Shown: one piece after another, positions 36,452-46,094 of the stretch
Layout: each line of letters begins with the position of its first letter
How positions within the stretch are numbered: the first letter of the stretch is position 1
Source of the DNA: Trichomonas vaginalis G3
Taxonomy: Eukaryota; Parabasalia; Trichomonadida; Trichomonadidae
Assembly (NCBI RefSeq): GCF_026262505.1
Contig: NC_067208.1
Span: forward strand, 19,167,962 to 19,231,961
Direction of reading: 5' to 3'
DNA: 64,000 nucleotides
Notes under the pieces: model-generated
The model's database searches: none
Told to the model about the DNA's origin: nothing
What the model saw: only the letters and a program-made list of their open reading frames with translations
Made by a program: the position numbers and the translations under genes

Positions 36452-37558
36452 TTGGATGAACTCGGTGAAAATAAAAGGTTAAATTTCAACAAAACATATA
36501 GAAATGAAACATTGTTTAAAGTTCATTCAGAACCTAACCAATATGGAAACAAACCTACTTTTGTTTCTGCAGACGATGGAACTACAATGAGATGGGGTCA
36601 TAAAGCTAACCCGGATAGGTGGTTCATAAACTTACAACCACAATTCCAAGAAGTTGTAGACGCAATGGAAGTCAATGGTGAACCAGATATAGCTGGTATT
36701 TTAAGCGCGGCTTTAATGCCATTGAAAGATATGAAACATGCAGATATTTTGGACCAGTATGAAATGAACATGGCTGATGGAAATATAACACCTGACGTTC
36801 TAGAACATTTATCTCAAAGAACTACACAGAACCATAGAGATGGTATATTTGGTGAAGAGTTTAGAAAGAAAGTTAGGGAGAGCGAAGGAAGAGAACCTAT
36901 TGTACATGACCTTGCAAACGAAAGTTTACAAAATGTCATAAAAACTTACTTTGCAGACAATGAACCGAGAAGGGATGAATATTTAAGAAAACTCAAATGG
37001 ACAGTACCAAATGAAATGTTAGTATTGAAAAACATGTTCCTTGACAAAATAAAACCAACTACAGAAATAAATGACGCAAGACTGAAAGATTGGGTAAAAG
37101 CTTTCCCATTCACAAAAGATATTGTTGGTAACATGGAAAGAAAACCAGAATGGCTACAAAAACATATATTTGGAAACGAGCTTATTCCATATGGACAAGC
37201 TCTGTTTGAAGAGCTTGAACCGGAAACTCAGGAAAGAGTCATGCAAACAATACGCGAAGACTCAAATACAAACTATGACAAAATCTTTCTAGGATATAGG
37301 TTACCTGAGATGGGCGACCAGAGCCTAAAGGCAAAAAGGACACGTGAAATTTGCAACATACTAGGTGAACATGAGGCAAAGATGCAACAACTTGAAGCAG
37401 AGGGCAAGTTACCAAAGAAGAAGAGAAGAGTAGAACAAAGTGAAAGTAGTGAAGATGCAACTAGTGAAAGTAGTGGCAATGAAGGAAAAAGAAGAGTTAA
37501 AAACTCAGTCAGGAAGAAAGTAAAGCTTGGTCCGAGTGGGTTCTATTATGACACATAA
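36452..37558 (+). CDS. Large element-2 protein, C-terminal part (368 aa)
   Basis: The frame is the same as the 477-aa frame, separated from it by one TAA, and begins without an ATG. It is most simply the rest of one ~1120-residue protein after a nonsense change. It is acidic to mixed and alpha-helical, with a basic tail (KKKRRVEQS, then KNSVRKKVKLG) that could be a nuclear localisation signal. The position just upstream of the capsid gene suggests a virion or scaffold protein. Confidence 0.6.
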   Translation: MDELGENKRLNFNKTYRNETLFKVHSEPNQYGNKPTFVSADDGTTMRWGHKANPDRWFINLQPQFQEVVDAMEVNGEPDIAGILSAALMPLKDMKHADILDQYEMNMADGNITPDVLEHLSQRTTQNHRDGIFGEEFRKKVRESEGREPIVHDLANESLQNVIKTYFADNEPRRDEYLRKLKWTVPNEMLVLKNMFLDKIKPTTEINDARLKDWVKAFPFTKDIVGNMERKPEWLQKHIFGNELIPYGQALFEELEPETQERVMQTIREDSNTNYDKIFLGYRLPEMGDQSLKAKRTREICNILGEHEAKMQQLEAEGKLPKKKRRVEQSESSEDATSESSGNEGKRRVKNSVRKKVKLGPSGFYYDT

Positions 37559-37590
37559 ATTCAACTATTCTATATTTTTACCCATATGAA

Positions 37591-39150
37591 ATGTACGCCG
37601 CTCAGAATATAACGCCAACAGTTTTGGATGCCATGAATGGAAACGTTTCCGAATGGTATAACGAATGCGACAATGCCATTAGAAGGTCAGAAATAGTTCC
37701 TGGAACTTACGAATATACAACTGCTGTTTCTTATGGAAACGTAGGTGAGTTTGGAGAAGGTTCTTCAACAAGTAGATATTGCTTGCGACAGGTTTCATAT
37801 AATTTCTATTGACAACTCATTCTTATACGTGGAACAAGACATTGAAATAAAACCTTCTGCCAAGTTGTCTGACAAGAAAGGTTGCAATGGAATTTTCTAT
37901 GTCGGATACCAATATGCTCCAGAAGTTTTCATGGGATATAAGATATATTCTAACTCTGACTTAGTTCAAACAGTAACATGGGCAAACTATGAATGGTTCG
38001 CTTGAGAAACTCAGTACAACCACAAGCTAGAGAACAAACAGACCAGTATGCAACTATTGAGAAAATAAGAAGACTTGACCCTAACGTTCAGGAGTTTATG
38101 TTAACCTTTCTGGTTCAGATGGAAATGCTGTCACTAAAGTAAAACTGAAACTTAGAGTTCCTTTGTCATCTTTCCTCATCTTCAGGTTTTTAAGATACTT
38201 GCCAAACTGGGCAGGAAAAATTTCTATTGAACTTACTCCAAGCAAAAATAACTTAGTCATTGCACCAACACAAGACCCATTCACTCTTACAGAAGTAGTG
38301 GGAACAAATAAAACGTCATTCGCCGACTTTTGCAAAGACAAAGTTGACTTAGACTTTGGTTTCTCAAACCTCAACACTGAAGTAAACTATTATTTCAATG
38401 CTGCTGGAACTGCTTGGGACCCAGTTAAGTTCACATGCGAAAAGTTTGAATGCAAGAGAATAGAAAGCAGACTTGCAGTCTATATGTTGGACCCAGATAT
38501 TTCAAATGCTTTAGCTGCCAAATATATTGCAGTTCCACTTATGTTCCCTATACACCAAATATCTGTCAAAGACTTTGCAGGTGAAGTTGGAAACCAAAGT
38601 GCTGACCCAGGTGCAAGAACAGATATTGCTTTAACACTGCAATGAAACATGCAGATACTATGTTTGTACTGTTCAGACGAACTATAAATGACTATTCTTG
38701 TTTCTACAACCCCGGTATTAAATATCATATAAACATAGATGGCAAATATTATCCAAGAGAAGAATATTCTACAGTTGAGGATATGAGGTCATACAACTTG
38801 ACATTAGATGCTATGAACTTTAACAACAACTTCACAACAACCATTAACCCTGAAATGCAAAGTTCTATTATGCCATATGTGAAAGTATGGACTCATACAG
38901 GAGGTCAAAAACTCAATATACAAATGGAGACCGTTCAAACTTTTGGCTTGGCATTCCATTTGCTGACTCAGAAGACTTTATGGGTGGTATTTCAACTGTT
39001 GGTACTGTACAAATACAATATACTGGTGACAGAGACGGTCCATATGAACTGAGAGCAAAGAAGTTTACAAAACCAATAGCACTTTTCACGGAAGATGCTC
39101 TTTTGAAGATTCGTTCGATGAAACCTGCTGGGGCTCCTCAGATTGCATAA
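37591..39150 (+). pseudogene. Major capsid protein of element 2, multiply frameshifted
   Basis: About 520 codons of capsid-like sequence are spread over several frames: 37591-37812, 37745-38005, about 38006-38110, 38163-38645, 38642-39052 and 38887-39150. Features I associate with Maverick double-jelly-roll capsids include DNSFLYVEQDIEI, a YSNSDLVQT...YEWF segment, and a LRYLPNWAGKISIEL strand-helix-strand. At least five frameshifts would have to be crossed, so no complete capsid protein is made from this copy. The product is dissimilar in detail to the capsid gene of element 1. Confidence 0.72.
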
Positions 39151-39503
39151 CGACAGCTTCCATCGAGCAGATTTTGGCAGCAGGTCAGTAAGTTGTTCTT
39201 GAACTGACTTCTCTCCGTCAAATATTGACAGTACGCCAGTTTTGACATAATATTGTATTATAAACTTACCTTTAGAAATATCTGTAAGTTTTGAAGTTAT
39301 ATTTTTGTCTGCTTCAAGAACTTTCACCATTTCAGTTATCCAACTTTCTTTGCTTTATGAAAATATTTTGGTTCAGCAAAGACTGCTATTCTATAACATT
39401 TTCCATTGTTTGTATAAAGAACTATTCTGTCAATGTATTTGTATTGTTTGTGTGTGTAAACTTTGTTCTGCTTCAATTCGAAGAGATACTCGAATACGTC
39501 CAT
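39151..39503 (-). pseudogene. Leftward gene fragment antisense to capsid tail region
   Basis: On the reverse strand an ATG at 39503 opens a frame with KQYKYIDRIVLYTNNGKCY. It shifts near 39335 and continues in the 112-aa frame (MVKVLEADKNITSKL...). The protein-like part ends near 39150, where it meets the capsid gene from the other side. The reading is lysine-rich, mixed alpha/beta and unrecognised. The forward frames over this interval look like its shadow. Confidence 0.5.
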
Positions 39504-39521
39504 ATTTTTATTCGAAGTAAA

Positions 39522-40063
39522 ATGTCATTTCCGAAAAATAGAAGCGTGAGTGTTTCAAAAGGTTTAATGGGGTGGCAGATGTGAAGTTAAATTCACAACT
39601 CAAACAAACAGTCAAAGTGTTATTGTCAATGTCAAAGAAAGAGATGTTGAAGTGGGGAAACCATACGAAGACCAAGATGGTATAAAATAGTTTCCTGTAA
39701 AAGAACCAACATACCCTGAAGTTAGCAGAGACTTAAGTTCTGTTGCAGATATTCGAAACGACTACCAAAAACTGAAAGACAAACTTCAAACTCAGGAGAA
39801 GATTTGTCAAGCTTTAGGTATAATGTTAAACTTGGTCGAACACAACCCTGTAAAAGTGAACTCATATGTCATTGCCCTCATGAAGTTTTGAAAGAACTAT
39901 TGAAACTTTTGACAGAGGCAGACGATATAAACATCAAAGAAATAGAACCGACATTAGTTGCTGTGGTGTTTCATATAATGCCATTGACAAGATATACGTT
40001 ATGAAAGGAGGTGAAACGTTGAACTTAAAATATAGTTTCCCAGACGTTATAAAAAATATTTGA
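39522..40063 (+). pseudogene. Degenerate structural or accessory gene
   Basis: An ATG at 39522 starts a short frame that shifts near 39575. A second frame then runs through VIVNVKERDVEVGKPY, an internal TAG, and a coiled coil (DYQKLKDKLQTQEK) to about 39890. Two further shifts lead to a C-terminus ending at TGA 40061-40063. About 180 codons in total. It lies between two capsid-type genes, so a virion role is likely but unproven. Confidence 0.5.
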
Positions 40064-40101
40064 CGACCACAACATTTCATTAAAATTTATTTGCTAAGTA
40101 A

Positions 40102-40895
40102 ATGGCAGAAGACACAATGGTTTATACTATTACGACTAAAAACCCTGAGTCATATAATTCTATAAACAAACTTACAAAGTCCTCAAGGACGATATTGTAA
40201 CTAACCTTAAACACAATGACGACTAAAGCCTGTTTTGCTCTTTTGACACCAGAAGATTTTATTGTTGTGAATGGTAAAAAATACTCCTTTGAAGATACTT
40301 ACTCAGATATACCACCAACAGGTTTTGTTGACTTATTAATACTTTAAGGACGAGTGTAACATGTGCTGCAACTAGAGCAGGTTTCATTATGTTTGGATGT
40401 CCGACTGAGTTTACTATAAAAATATGAGCTATAAATACAAAACTTATATCTGGTTTTTACTACCAACAGTTTCCTATAACAGGAAAAGGTGTCATACAAG
40501 GAATGTCTGTTCCATTGACTTTAAGCACACCTATTTTATATATTGTTTCAAACTTAGGTTCAAAGTGCTATTCGAATGTCGACAGAAACTACTATGACCA
40601 AAAGATACTTATGCGTATAAACAACACTTTCTCTGCTGGTTTGCCTATTGTTCATTCGAATGCAGAATTTTCAACCTTAGTAAATTCAAACACTTTGGCA
40701 AGTATAACGTTGACATTAGTTGACGCAAACTTTGTTCCTGTAAAACTTTTATGTCCTATGTATTTGTCAATGACGGCAGAAAGTTTCGAATTGGAAGATG
40801 CAACTGGTGAAAGTATTGTATTACAAGAACAACTTCAACAACAAATAGCTCAAGAACAACAAATGCAACAAATGCAACAAATAGCTCAAGAATAA
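40102..40895 (+). pseudogene. Minor capsid (penton-type) protein, frameshifted
   Basis: The ATG at 40102 begins MAEDTMVYTITTKNPESYN. The frame breaks near 40160, 40345 and 40440, and the last 130 codons (40503-40895) are clean. Near its end, SITLTLVDANFVPVKLLCP resembles the conserved tail of Polinton minor capsid (penton) proteins, followed by a Gln-rich extension (QQIAQEQQMQQ). The identification rests on that motif and on the position after the major capsid gene. Confidence 0.6.
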
Positions 40896-40896
40896 A

Positions 40897-40925
40897 AAAA
40901 AATATTTTTTTTTATTTTTATAAAA
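40897..40925 (+). promoter_or_regulatory. Element-2 promoter-like motif
   Basis: An A-run, then AATATTTTTTTTTATTTTTAT directly before the ATG at 40926. The same A-run/TATTTTTTTATTTTTAT layout precedes at least six other genes of this element. Confidence 0.55.
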
Positions 40926-41129
40926 ATGTACAGAATAGATGTTTCAGATTTTTATGACTTCCAAGCATTCAGAAATATGTGTCCATTTCGAGACTATAAC
41001 AAAGCAGTCGAGAATTTGAAACGTTTAGTCATTTATGTCGACTCTGCCCCAGAATGTTATGTTATGAAAGAATGGGATGTAGTCTTTAACAAACCTAAAG
41101 CGACAATAGTTTTCAGAACAAGAATGTAA
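40926..41129 (+). CDS. SF3 helicase gene, 5' part (67 aa)
   Basis: The start follows the element-2 promoter-like motif immediately, whereas the downstream 331-aa frame has none. Protein-like sequence passes from this frame into the helicase frame near 41120, so I read this as the helicase N-terminus split by a frameshift. Confidence 0.6.
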   Translation: MYRIDVSDFYDFQAFRNMCPFRDYNKAVENLKRLVIYVDSAPECYVMKEWDVVFNKPKATIVFRTRM

Positions 41130-41166
41130 ACAGAAACTTAAGAAAATAAAAGTCGTACAAGTTGGC

Positions 41167-42162
41167 ATGAAGATGTTAGATGCTTGGGATATCTTATTGT
41201 CAAAACTTGAAGATTTTTCAGTTCGAGGTATAAAGTTCTATACACCTTCTCCAAACTTCTATTCTATCTTCACTGGATATAAATACGAACAAGTAGAATG
41301 GAAAGAAAATGTTATAGAAGCTTGGTTAGACCATGTCAAAGAAATTATATGCAATGGAAACGAAAGAGTCTATGAGTATATCTTATGTTGGTTTGCAAAC
41401 ATCTTACAACATCCAAGTGCTAAAAATGAAACTGCTCTCATTATAATTGGAAAACAAGGAACAGGTAAGAACACTTTCTTTACAGATATCTTATGCAAAC
41501 TGTTAGAAGGTTATTCGAACCCGAATATGACAAACTTAGAAAACATCTGCGGTAAATTTAACTCTTCAATAGAGAATATGAAACTTATAGTATGTAACGA
41601 ACTTCAAAGTATAGATACAACAAAAGTTTTGAACTCAGATGCTTTGAAGAGTCTTATAACAGACAAAGTTGGTGTTGTTGAAAGAAAGTATAAAGACCAA
41701 AGAGTTTGTGAAAATGTTGCAAATTTCATTATGGTTTCAAACAATGCTGTTCCGATGAAGTTAGAAAGTTCTGACAGAAGATATGTAGTTGTCAGAACGT
41801 CAGAAGCTCATATGCAAGATACAGAATATTTTGACGACTTAGCAGAAACTTTGACATCTGACTTTTACAACCACTTGTTCTCATATTTTATGACATTAGA
41901 TATTTCAAAGTTCAATCCAAGACAAATTCCACATACCGAAGAGAGACAAACATTGTTAGAAGCAAACAAGAGTGTATATGAACTGTTCATAGATGAAACT
42001 GACTTTGAGTGTTTAGATGAAAGGTCATTGTACGATTCGTATAAACAATATTGTCAAGAGTATGGTTATATGACAGCGTCTAAACGAACATTCTTGGCAA
42101 ATGTCAAAAGTCTTTTAGACGTACAGAATGGTGTATATACAAAGAAAAATTTTTCTGAGTAA
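41167..42162 (+). CDS. Superfamily 3 (D5-like) helicase (331 aa)
   Basis: This is a viral-type replicative helicase. Walker A is GKQGTGKN (95-102), the Walker B region is LIVCNE (140-145), and motif C is FIMVSNN with N193 (187-193), in the close spacing typical of SF3. The YEYILCWFANILQ helix just before Walker A also fits D5-type proteins. No primase domain is visible upstream, although part of the N-terminus is in a different frame (40926-41129). With no family B polymerase in this element, the helicase suggests that replication depends on a host or helper polymerase. The C-terminal ~60 residues look like a winged-helix (YDSYKQYCQEYGYMTASKR). Confidence 0.88.
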   Translation: MKMLDAWDILLSKLEDFSVRGIKFYTPSPNFYSIFTGYKYEQVEWKENVIEAWLDHVKEIICNGNERVYEYILCWFANILQHPSAKNETALIIIGKQGTGKNTFFTDILCKLLEGYSNPNMTNLENICGKFNSSIENMKLIVCNELQSIDTTKVLNSDALKSLITDKVGVVERKYKDQRVCENVANFIMVSNNAVPMKLESSDRRYVVVRTSEAHMQDTEYFDDLAETLTSDFYNHLFSYFMTLDISKFNPRQIPHTEERQTLLEANKSVYELFIDETDFECLDERSLYDSYKQYCQEYGYMTASKRTFLANVKSLLDVQNGVYTKKNFSE

Positions 42163-42164
42163 AT

Positions 42165-42198
42165 TTTAAAAAAAAATATTTTTTTATCCGATAGAAAG
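42165..42198 (+). promoter_or_regulatory. Element-2 promoter-like motif
   Basis: An A-run followed by TATTTTTTTATCC lies just before the ATG at 42199. Confidence 0.45.
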
Positions 42199-42618
42199 AT
42201 GACAAAATTCATCTCAGTAAACAAGTACATGTCAGGACTTAAAGAAGAACTAGACCCATTCACATATTTGAATGTTTACTTCTACCATTTTGAAAAGTCT
42301 TCATTCAGCAAAGTTTGGAACATCGAACCAGTTAAGTTTGCTATTGTGACTAAAAATGGTGCGAAATTTGAAGACTTAGACATAGAAGGTTTGTTAGCAG
42401 TCAAAGAAAGTTTTTGACAGAAGGTTCTCAAAACTCGAAGAAGGTAAAGCATACAAACTTGTTATACCTTATGAACAAAGAAAGCAGACGACTATGAATA
42501 TTATGAATCTAAGATAGTTGAAGTTCAAGGTAAATTGGGTAAAAGATTTTTAGAGTCTAAGCCAGTGTTTGCTCCTAAAGAGGAAGAGAACATTGACATT
42601 GACCCAGAAATGTTCTAA
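42199..42618 (+). pseudogene. Small replication-module gene, frameshifted (~138 codons)
   Basis: An intact frame of 72 codons (42199-42417) is followed, after shifts near 42415 and 42482, by a conserved-looking end with KIVEVQGKLGKRFLESKP and an acidic tail ending at TAA 42616-42618. The acidic C-terminus and the place next to the helicase would suit a single-strand DNA-binding protein, but I see no diagnostic motif. Confidence 0.5.
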
Positions 42619-42634
42619 AAATAAAATTTTATTT

Positions 42635-43083
42635 TTACATGTCAAATTTCTTCTTCTCTGGTTCAGGTTCTTTCTTCTCTTCTTCTAACTACTTCTTTTT
42701 TCTTCTTTTCTCTCTTCTTCTTTCTGGTGGAGTTATGTCAAACTTCTCAGAACCATATTTTTGTAAAAGTTCTTTGTCCTTTAATAGCTCTTCTATTCTG
42801 TTTTCTATTTCATCTTCAAGAACAGTGCATGTGTTTCTTTGCATTCTAAGAAGTTTTGTTGGAACTTCATCTTTCCAATCGGCGTCATCTCTGTCAACAA
42901 GTCTGTCATTGACAAATTTTAAGACTTCTCTGCTTAATGTTTTATGGTTCTTGTCATATTCCCAGAAACAGAACTTTAGAACAAATTCACCTTTCTTGTT
43001 TACACTATGTAAGATTTTATGGTCGACAGATGTTTTGCTGTCGAAAAGCTTGTCTCGAATATAGATGGCGAATCGCTAGACAT
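42635..43083 (-). pseudogene. Leftward charged protein gene, frameshifted (~148 codons)
   Basis: On the reverse strand an ATG at 43083 follows the divergent AT-rich promoter shared with the ATPase. The frame shifts within the first ~20 codons, then reads KGEFVLKFCFWEYDKNHK... and DDADWKDEVPTKLLRMQRN. It meets one TAG in the Lys/Arg/Glu-rich tail and ends at TAA 42635. The Lys/Glu-rich C-terminus explains the striking TCTTCTTC runs on the forward strand. No family is recognised. Confidence 0.55.
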
Positions 43084-43120
43084 TTTCTAAAAGATAAAAA
43101 TTTTAATTTTTTCTAAAAAT
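43084..43120. promoter_or_regulatory. Divergent promoter of element 2
   Basis: 37 bases of A/T-only runs (TAAAAGATAAAAATTTTAAT, then TTTTTCTAAAAAT) separate two divergent starts at 43083 and 43121. Confidence 0.5.
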
Positions 43121-43994
43121 ATGTTAGAAAAAAAGTTTGCTGACATTGACAAGAAATTTGAGAATGTTTTAAATAAGAACAAGAGGAAGTTGGAAAATGC
43201 TCAGATAAAACCCATACATGACAAGTTCTTATTTGCTCAGAATGGTATAACAGGTCTAATTGCACCACCTGGGTCGGGTAAGACTTTCACTTATCTTAAA
43301 ATGGCTGCACAACAACAAGAACTAGATGAGAAGAACCCATTCTATGAGTTAGTTGTCATTTGTAGTACTTCGGGTCAATTTGACCAAACCGTCAATTCGT
43401 TCAAAGATATTATAAAGAAGTCTAAGTTAGTATGTATAAAAGACTCTGAGTTGTTAGATTGGATAAAGAAGTACCAAAGAAAGTTTGAAGTACAATGCTT
43501 ATAATGAGTATGTCAATTCGAAGTTTAAAGACCCAAATGAGGAAATGCAGAGAATATTAGAGAAGAAACACTTCAGAAACAAACAGAAAGAGATAGAATA
43601 CATTTCGAAGAAATTGCAATCTTACGATTGGAAGACATACCCTCATAGATGTCTTCTTATCTTAGATGACTTTGCTTCTCATCCTTTGTTAAAGAACAGA
43701 GAACAAGATATGTGTCGAATTCTTAAGAAGCTCAGACACTTTAACATCTCTGTTGTCATTTGTGTACAGACAGCCAAGAGTTTAAGTAAGGATGTAAAGA
43801 GAATACTTACTGATATTATACTTTTCCCCGGATTGTCCGAGGACGATTTCATGGAACTTATGAAAGAGTCCATGGCAGGTAAGTTTGACAGACATGAACT
43901 ATGGGAGAAGTACAAAGTCATACAAGACCCTCATACTTCTTTCAGAATTCATATCTACGCAAACAAAGTTCAAATTGTAAAAAGTCAAGCTTGA
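43121..43994 (+). pseudogene. Packaging ATPase, split by a frameshift
   Basis: The first frame (43121-43504) carries Walker A APPGSGKT (48-55). The second (43485-43994) carries Walker B CLLILDDF, with the Asp pair at its residues 61-62, a VVICVQTAKSL segment typical of the A32/FtsK packaging ATPases, and a FPGLSEDDF helix. The frames overlap by 20 bases, and the break is near 43490. The enzyme would package element DNA. It is a different sequence from the ATPase of element 1. Confidence 0.82.
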
Positions 43995-44499
43995 AAAATG
44001 TAAGTGTTTAGTCTTAGTCTGTTGTGGTGCTGGGGCTGTCGGTTCTTCTGGCTTTGGAAGACATTCAGGAAGAGGAACGTCGGACATTCGTTTGTGTCCT
44101 GTCGGAAGGAAGAACTTTTCCTGTTGGAAGGAAAAACTTTTCCAGTTGTCGGGAAATTTTTTTCCAGCTGTCGGGAAATTTTTTTCCTGTCTGAAGGAAA
44201 AATTTTTTCTGTCGTTCGACCAAAAAGTTCTCAATTTTCGAAAATTTGAATGGTTTACGGACGAACAACAGGAAATTTTTTTCCAGTTGTCGGGAAATTT
44301 TTTTCCAGTTGTCGGGAAGAACTTGGAATGTCGGAAGGAAGAACTTGGAATGTTGGAAGGAAGAACTTGGAATGTCGGATGGAAGAACTTGGAATGTCGG
44401 ATGGAAGGACTCGGAATGCCAGAAGGATTTGACAAGACAATTTACCTTATAGAGCTACCTGAGCCATCTGAAGTCAAGCTTGAAAAATAAATGGTTCAT
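43995..44499. repeat. Repeat-rich region after the ATPase
   Basis: Two tandem families alternate. One is TTTTCCAGTTGTCGGGAAATTT-like (about 44140-44310, also at 44098-44130). The other is GAAGAACTTGGAATGTCGGA-like, about 20 bp (44328-44405). GTCGGACATTCGTTTGTG at about 44079 recurs at 50157-50210. The end (44419-44490) reads as a short frame containing TIYLIELPE. Its DNA is nearly identical over ~18 bases to the start of the 48274 gene, so it may be a remnant of a related gene. GTCAAGCTTGAAAAAT flanks the region at 43983 and 44473 as a direct repeat. Confidence 0.55.
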
Positions 44500-45306
44500 C
44501 TACTCTACTTGTTTGAAGTTGTCAAAATACTCTGTTATTTTTTCTTTCAGTAGCGGCAAGTCTTCTTTGAATGTAAGAATTGTACAACCTTTAATATCAT
44601 AGTGTGTTTGAGGTAACGTATCTTGAACTATTTGTTTCACATCTTCATTTGGTGTCATTGAAATCGGTAAGTTTTCGCGATAGAACCAATTTCTGTCAGA
44701 TTTGTAAATCTTAGCAAGGTCGTAAAAGCTTTTGTTGTTTCTTCTGACTAAATGCAACATAACCATATCTCTGTCTTCTTCATTTTCCATCTCTTCAGTA
44801 TAAATCATATACTTATAGTTCTTTTCCTTTCCTTTTGGTACCGAACGTGGTATTCTTTTCTGAAGGCTTTTGTCTTTTGCTTCAAGCTTGTTTTCTATCT
44901 CTTCACGTTCTTGTCTATGAATTTCATCTAACATCATGAAAATATAACAAGCATAACGAGGTGAAGCCCACATTGCAACAGCATTTACTAAAAGTCTATG
45001 TACATACCAGCCTCTCAAACCATTTGACAAATTTTTACGATTTTCGTACGGAATCTCGACCCGCGGTTTTCCTCGGGTCGCAAGCATATGAGGAAATTCT
45101 TCTAAAAGTTCTTTTGTCTGTTGGTTTTCAAACCAATGATGTGCTTGCTTTGTAGAACGAAGAGCATTCAAAATACTTTGCATTTGGTACATATCGTCTT
45201 TGACCGAACGAATGAGACGTAACTGTTTGTTATACTGTATGTACTCATATTCTTCATTTATGGCTTCATGGACTATAACTGTTGTTGTGTTCTCGGTTGT
45301 TGACAT
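44500..45306 (-). CDS. KilA-N/Bro-like regulator (268 aa)
   Basis: The ATG at 45306 is chosen over an upstream in-frame TTG. Residues ~25-125 have the character of a KilA-N DNA-binding domain: a RLIRSVKDDMYQMQSIL start, a WFENQQTKELLEEF helix and a YVHRLLVNAVAMWASPRYA segment that closely matches the 220-aa KilA-N protein of this element. A coiled coil follows (EIENKLEAKDKSLQKR), then a C-terminal domain of ~110 residues with YKYMIYTEE. Such proteins usually act as DNA-binding regulators in large DNA viruses and phages. The gene lies leftward, behind an element-2 promoter motif. Confidence 0.7.
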   Translation of the reverse strand: MSTTENTTTVIVHEAINEEYEYIQYNKQLRLIRSVKDDMYQMQSILNALRSTKQAHHWFENQQTKELLEEFPHMLATRGKPRVEIPYENRKNLSNGLRGWYVHRLLVNAVAMWASPRYACYIFMMLDEIHRQEREEIENKLEAKDKSLQKRIPRSVPKGKEKNYKYMIYTEEMENEEDRDMVMLHLVRRNNKSFYDLAKIYKSDRNWFYRENLPISMTPNEDVKQIVQDTLPQTHYDIKGCTILTFKEDLPLLKEKITEYFDNFKQVE

Positions 45307-45345
45307 ATCTGTCTTTACATACAAAATAAAAAAAATATTTTATAA
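45307..45345 (-). promoter_or_regulatory. Element-2 promoter-like motif
   Basis: On the reverse strand TTTTTTATAAAATATTTTTT, then TTATTTTGTA, leads into the ATG at 45306. It is almost identical to the leader of the next gene at 46022-46052. Confidence 0.55.
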
Positions 45346-45394
45346 AAAATTAGCGTTATTTCCTGACTTTCACAAAAGACCAAAAATAAACGCT

Positions 45395-46009
45395 TTACAT
45401 GTATTTTTCAGCAACTTCGTCAAATAATTTTATAGCTTTATCTATCTCATCTACTTCAAACGTTTCTTTACCTTTCGTGGGAGCACCATACATTTTCTCA
45501 AACTTTTCAAGTAGTTCTGTTTCAGCAGCTCTCATATCATTAACAAACACAACCTTGACTCTATTGACTGTACTGTCATATCTTTGAGTTATATTATATG
45601 TTCTTCCTATCTTATATCTTTTTGTGTTGAAGTCCTTCGGTTTCTGAACGATGTAAAGTAAGCCCTCACTGCAACGTTCCGTATCGAATGAACCATATGT
45701 TATGAAGTTATATCCAACAACTGGGTCAATCCATAACAAAACTATTGGTATAAGACTTTTGTCTATAAGATATGCTCTTGTTCCATGAAATGCTACTGAT
45801 ATCATAAGCTCAGGATTTCTTGTCAAAATTTTCTGAGTAGAAGCAGTTCTAACCCAGTCGTGGGATGTTTTCTTTCCAGATAGTGTTAGAATGTCTGACA
45901 AAGAATATTTTTTGTATTTCTTTGAGTATCTTACGTTTAAATCACCAATTCGAACCACTTTGGTGTCATTGTCTATCTTTCTAACTGTTTCAAACTCAGT
46001 GTTTGTCAT
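45395..46009 (-). CDS. KilA-N protein fused to GIY-YIG/T5orf172 domain (204 aa)
   Basis: The N-terminal half has KilA-N character (YSKKYKKYSLSDILTL at about 28-43, and FHGTRAYLIDKSLIPIVLLW at 74-93). The C-terminal half has the GIY-YIG-type T5orf172 signature: LLYIVQ (117-122), YKIGRT (132-137) and a candidate catalytic Glu163 in AAETELLEKF. The combination is typical of viral Bro-like or nuclease-linked regulators. It may cut or bind DNA. The start follows the element-2 leader. Confidence 0.78.
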   Translation of the reverse strand: MTNTEFETVRKIDNDTKVVRIGDLNVRYSKKYKKYSLSDILTLSGKKTSHDWVRTASTQKILTRNPELMISVAFHGTRAYLIDKSLIPIVLLWIDPVVGYNFITYGSFDTERCSEGLLYIVQKPKDFNTKRYKIGRTYNITQRYDSTVNRVKVVFVNDMRAAETELLEKFEKMYGAPTKGKETFEVDEIDKAIKLFDEVAEKYM

Positions 46010-46052
46010 TTTCTGTTTCTTACATACAAAATAAAAAAAATATTTTATAAAA
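46010..46052 (-). promoter_or_regulatory. Element-2 promoter-like motif
   Basis: On the reverse strand TTTTTTATAAAATATTTTTT, then TTATTTTGTATGTAAG, leads into the ATG at 46009. Next to it (46055-46098) is a TTTTTTCTAT...TTAAGGAAATTCATGA segment that recurs at 47850-47880 and 48660-48685. Confidence 0.55.
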
Positions 46053-46094
46053 AACTAACTTTATTTTTTCTATTTTGTATCTTAAGGAAATTCA

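Noticed and set aside
39291-39584. Forward Phe/Cys/Val-rich frames
   Set aside because: They are opposite the leftward gene fragment at 39151-39503, which has better protein-like sequence.
42639-43064. Forward 141-codon Ser/Phe-rich frame
   Set aside because: It is the antisense of the Lys/Glu-rich leftward gene at 42635-43083, which has better codon sense and a promoter.
44004-44435. Multiple overlapping frames on both strands
   Set aside because: All are low-complexity translations of the GTCGGGAAATTT and GAACTTGGAATG repeats. Only the short TIYLIELPE end looks derived from a gene.
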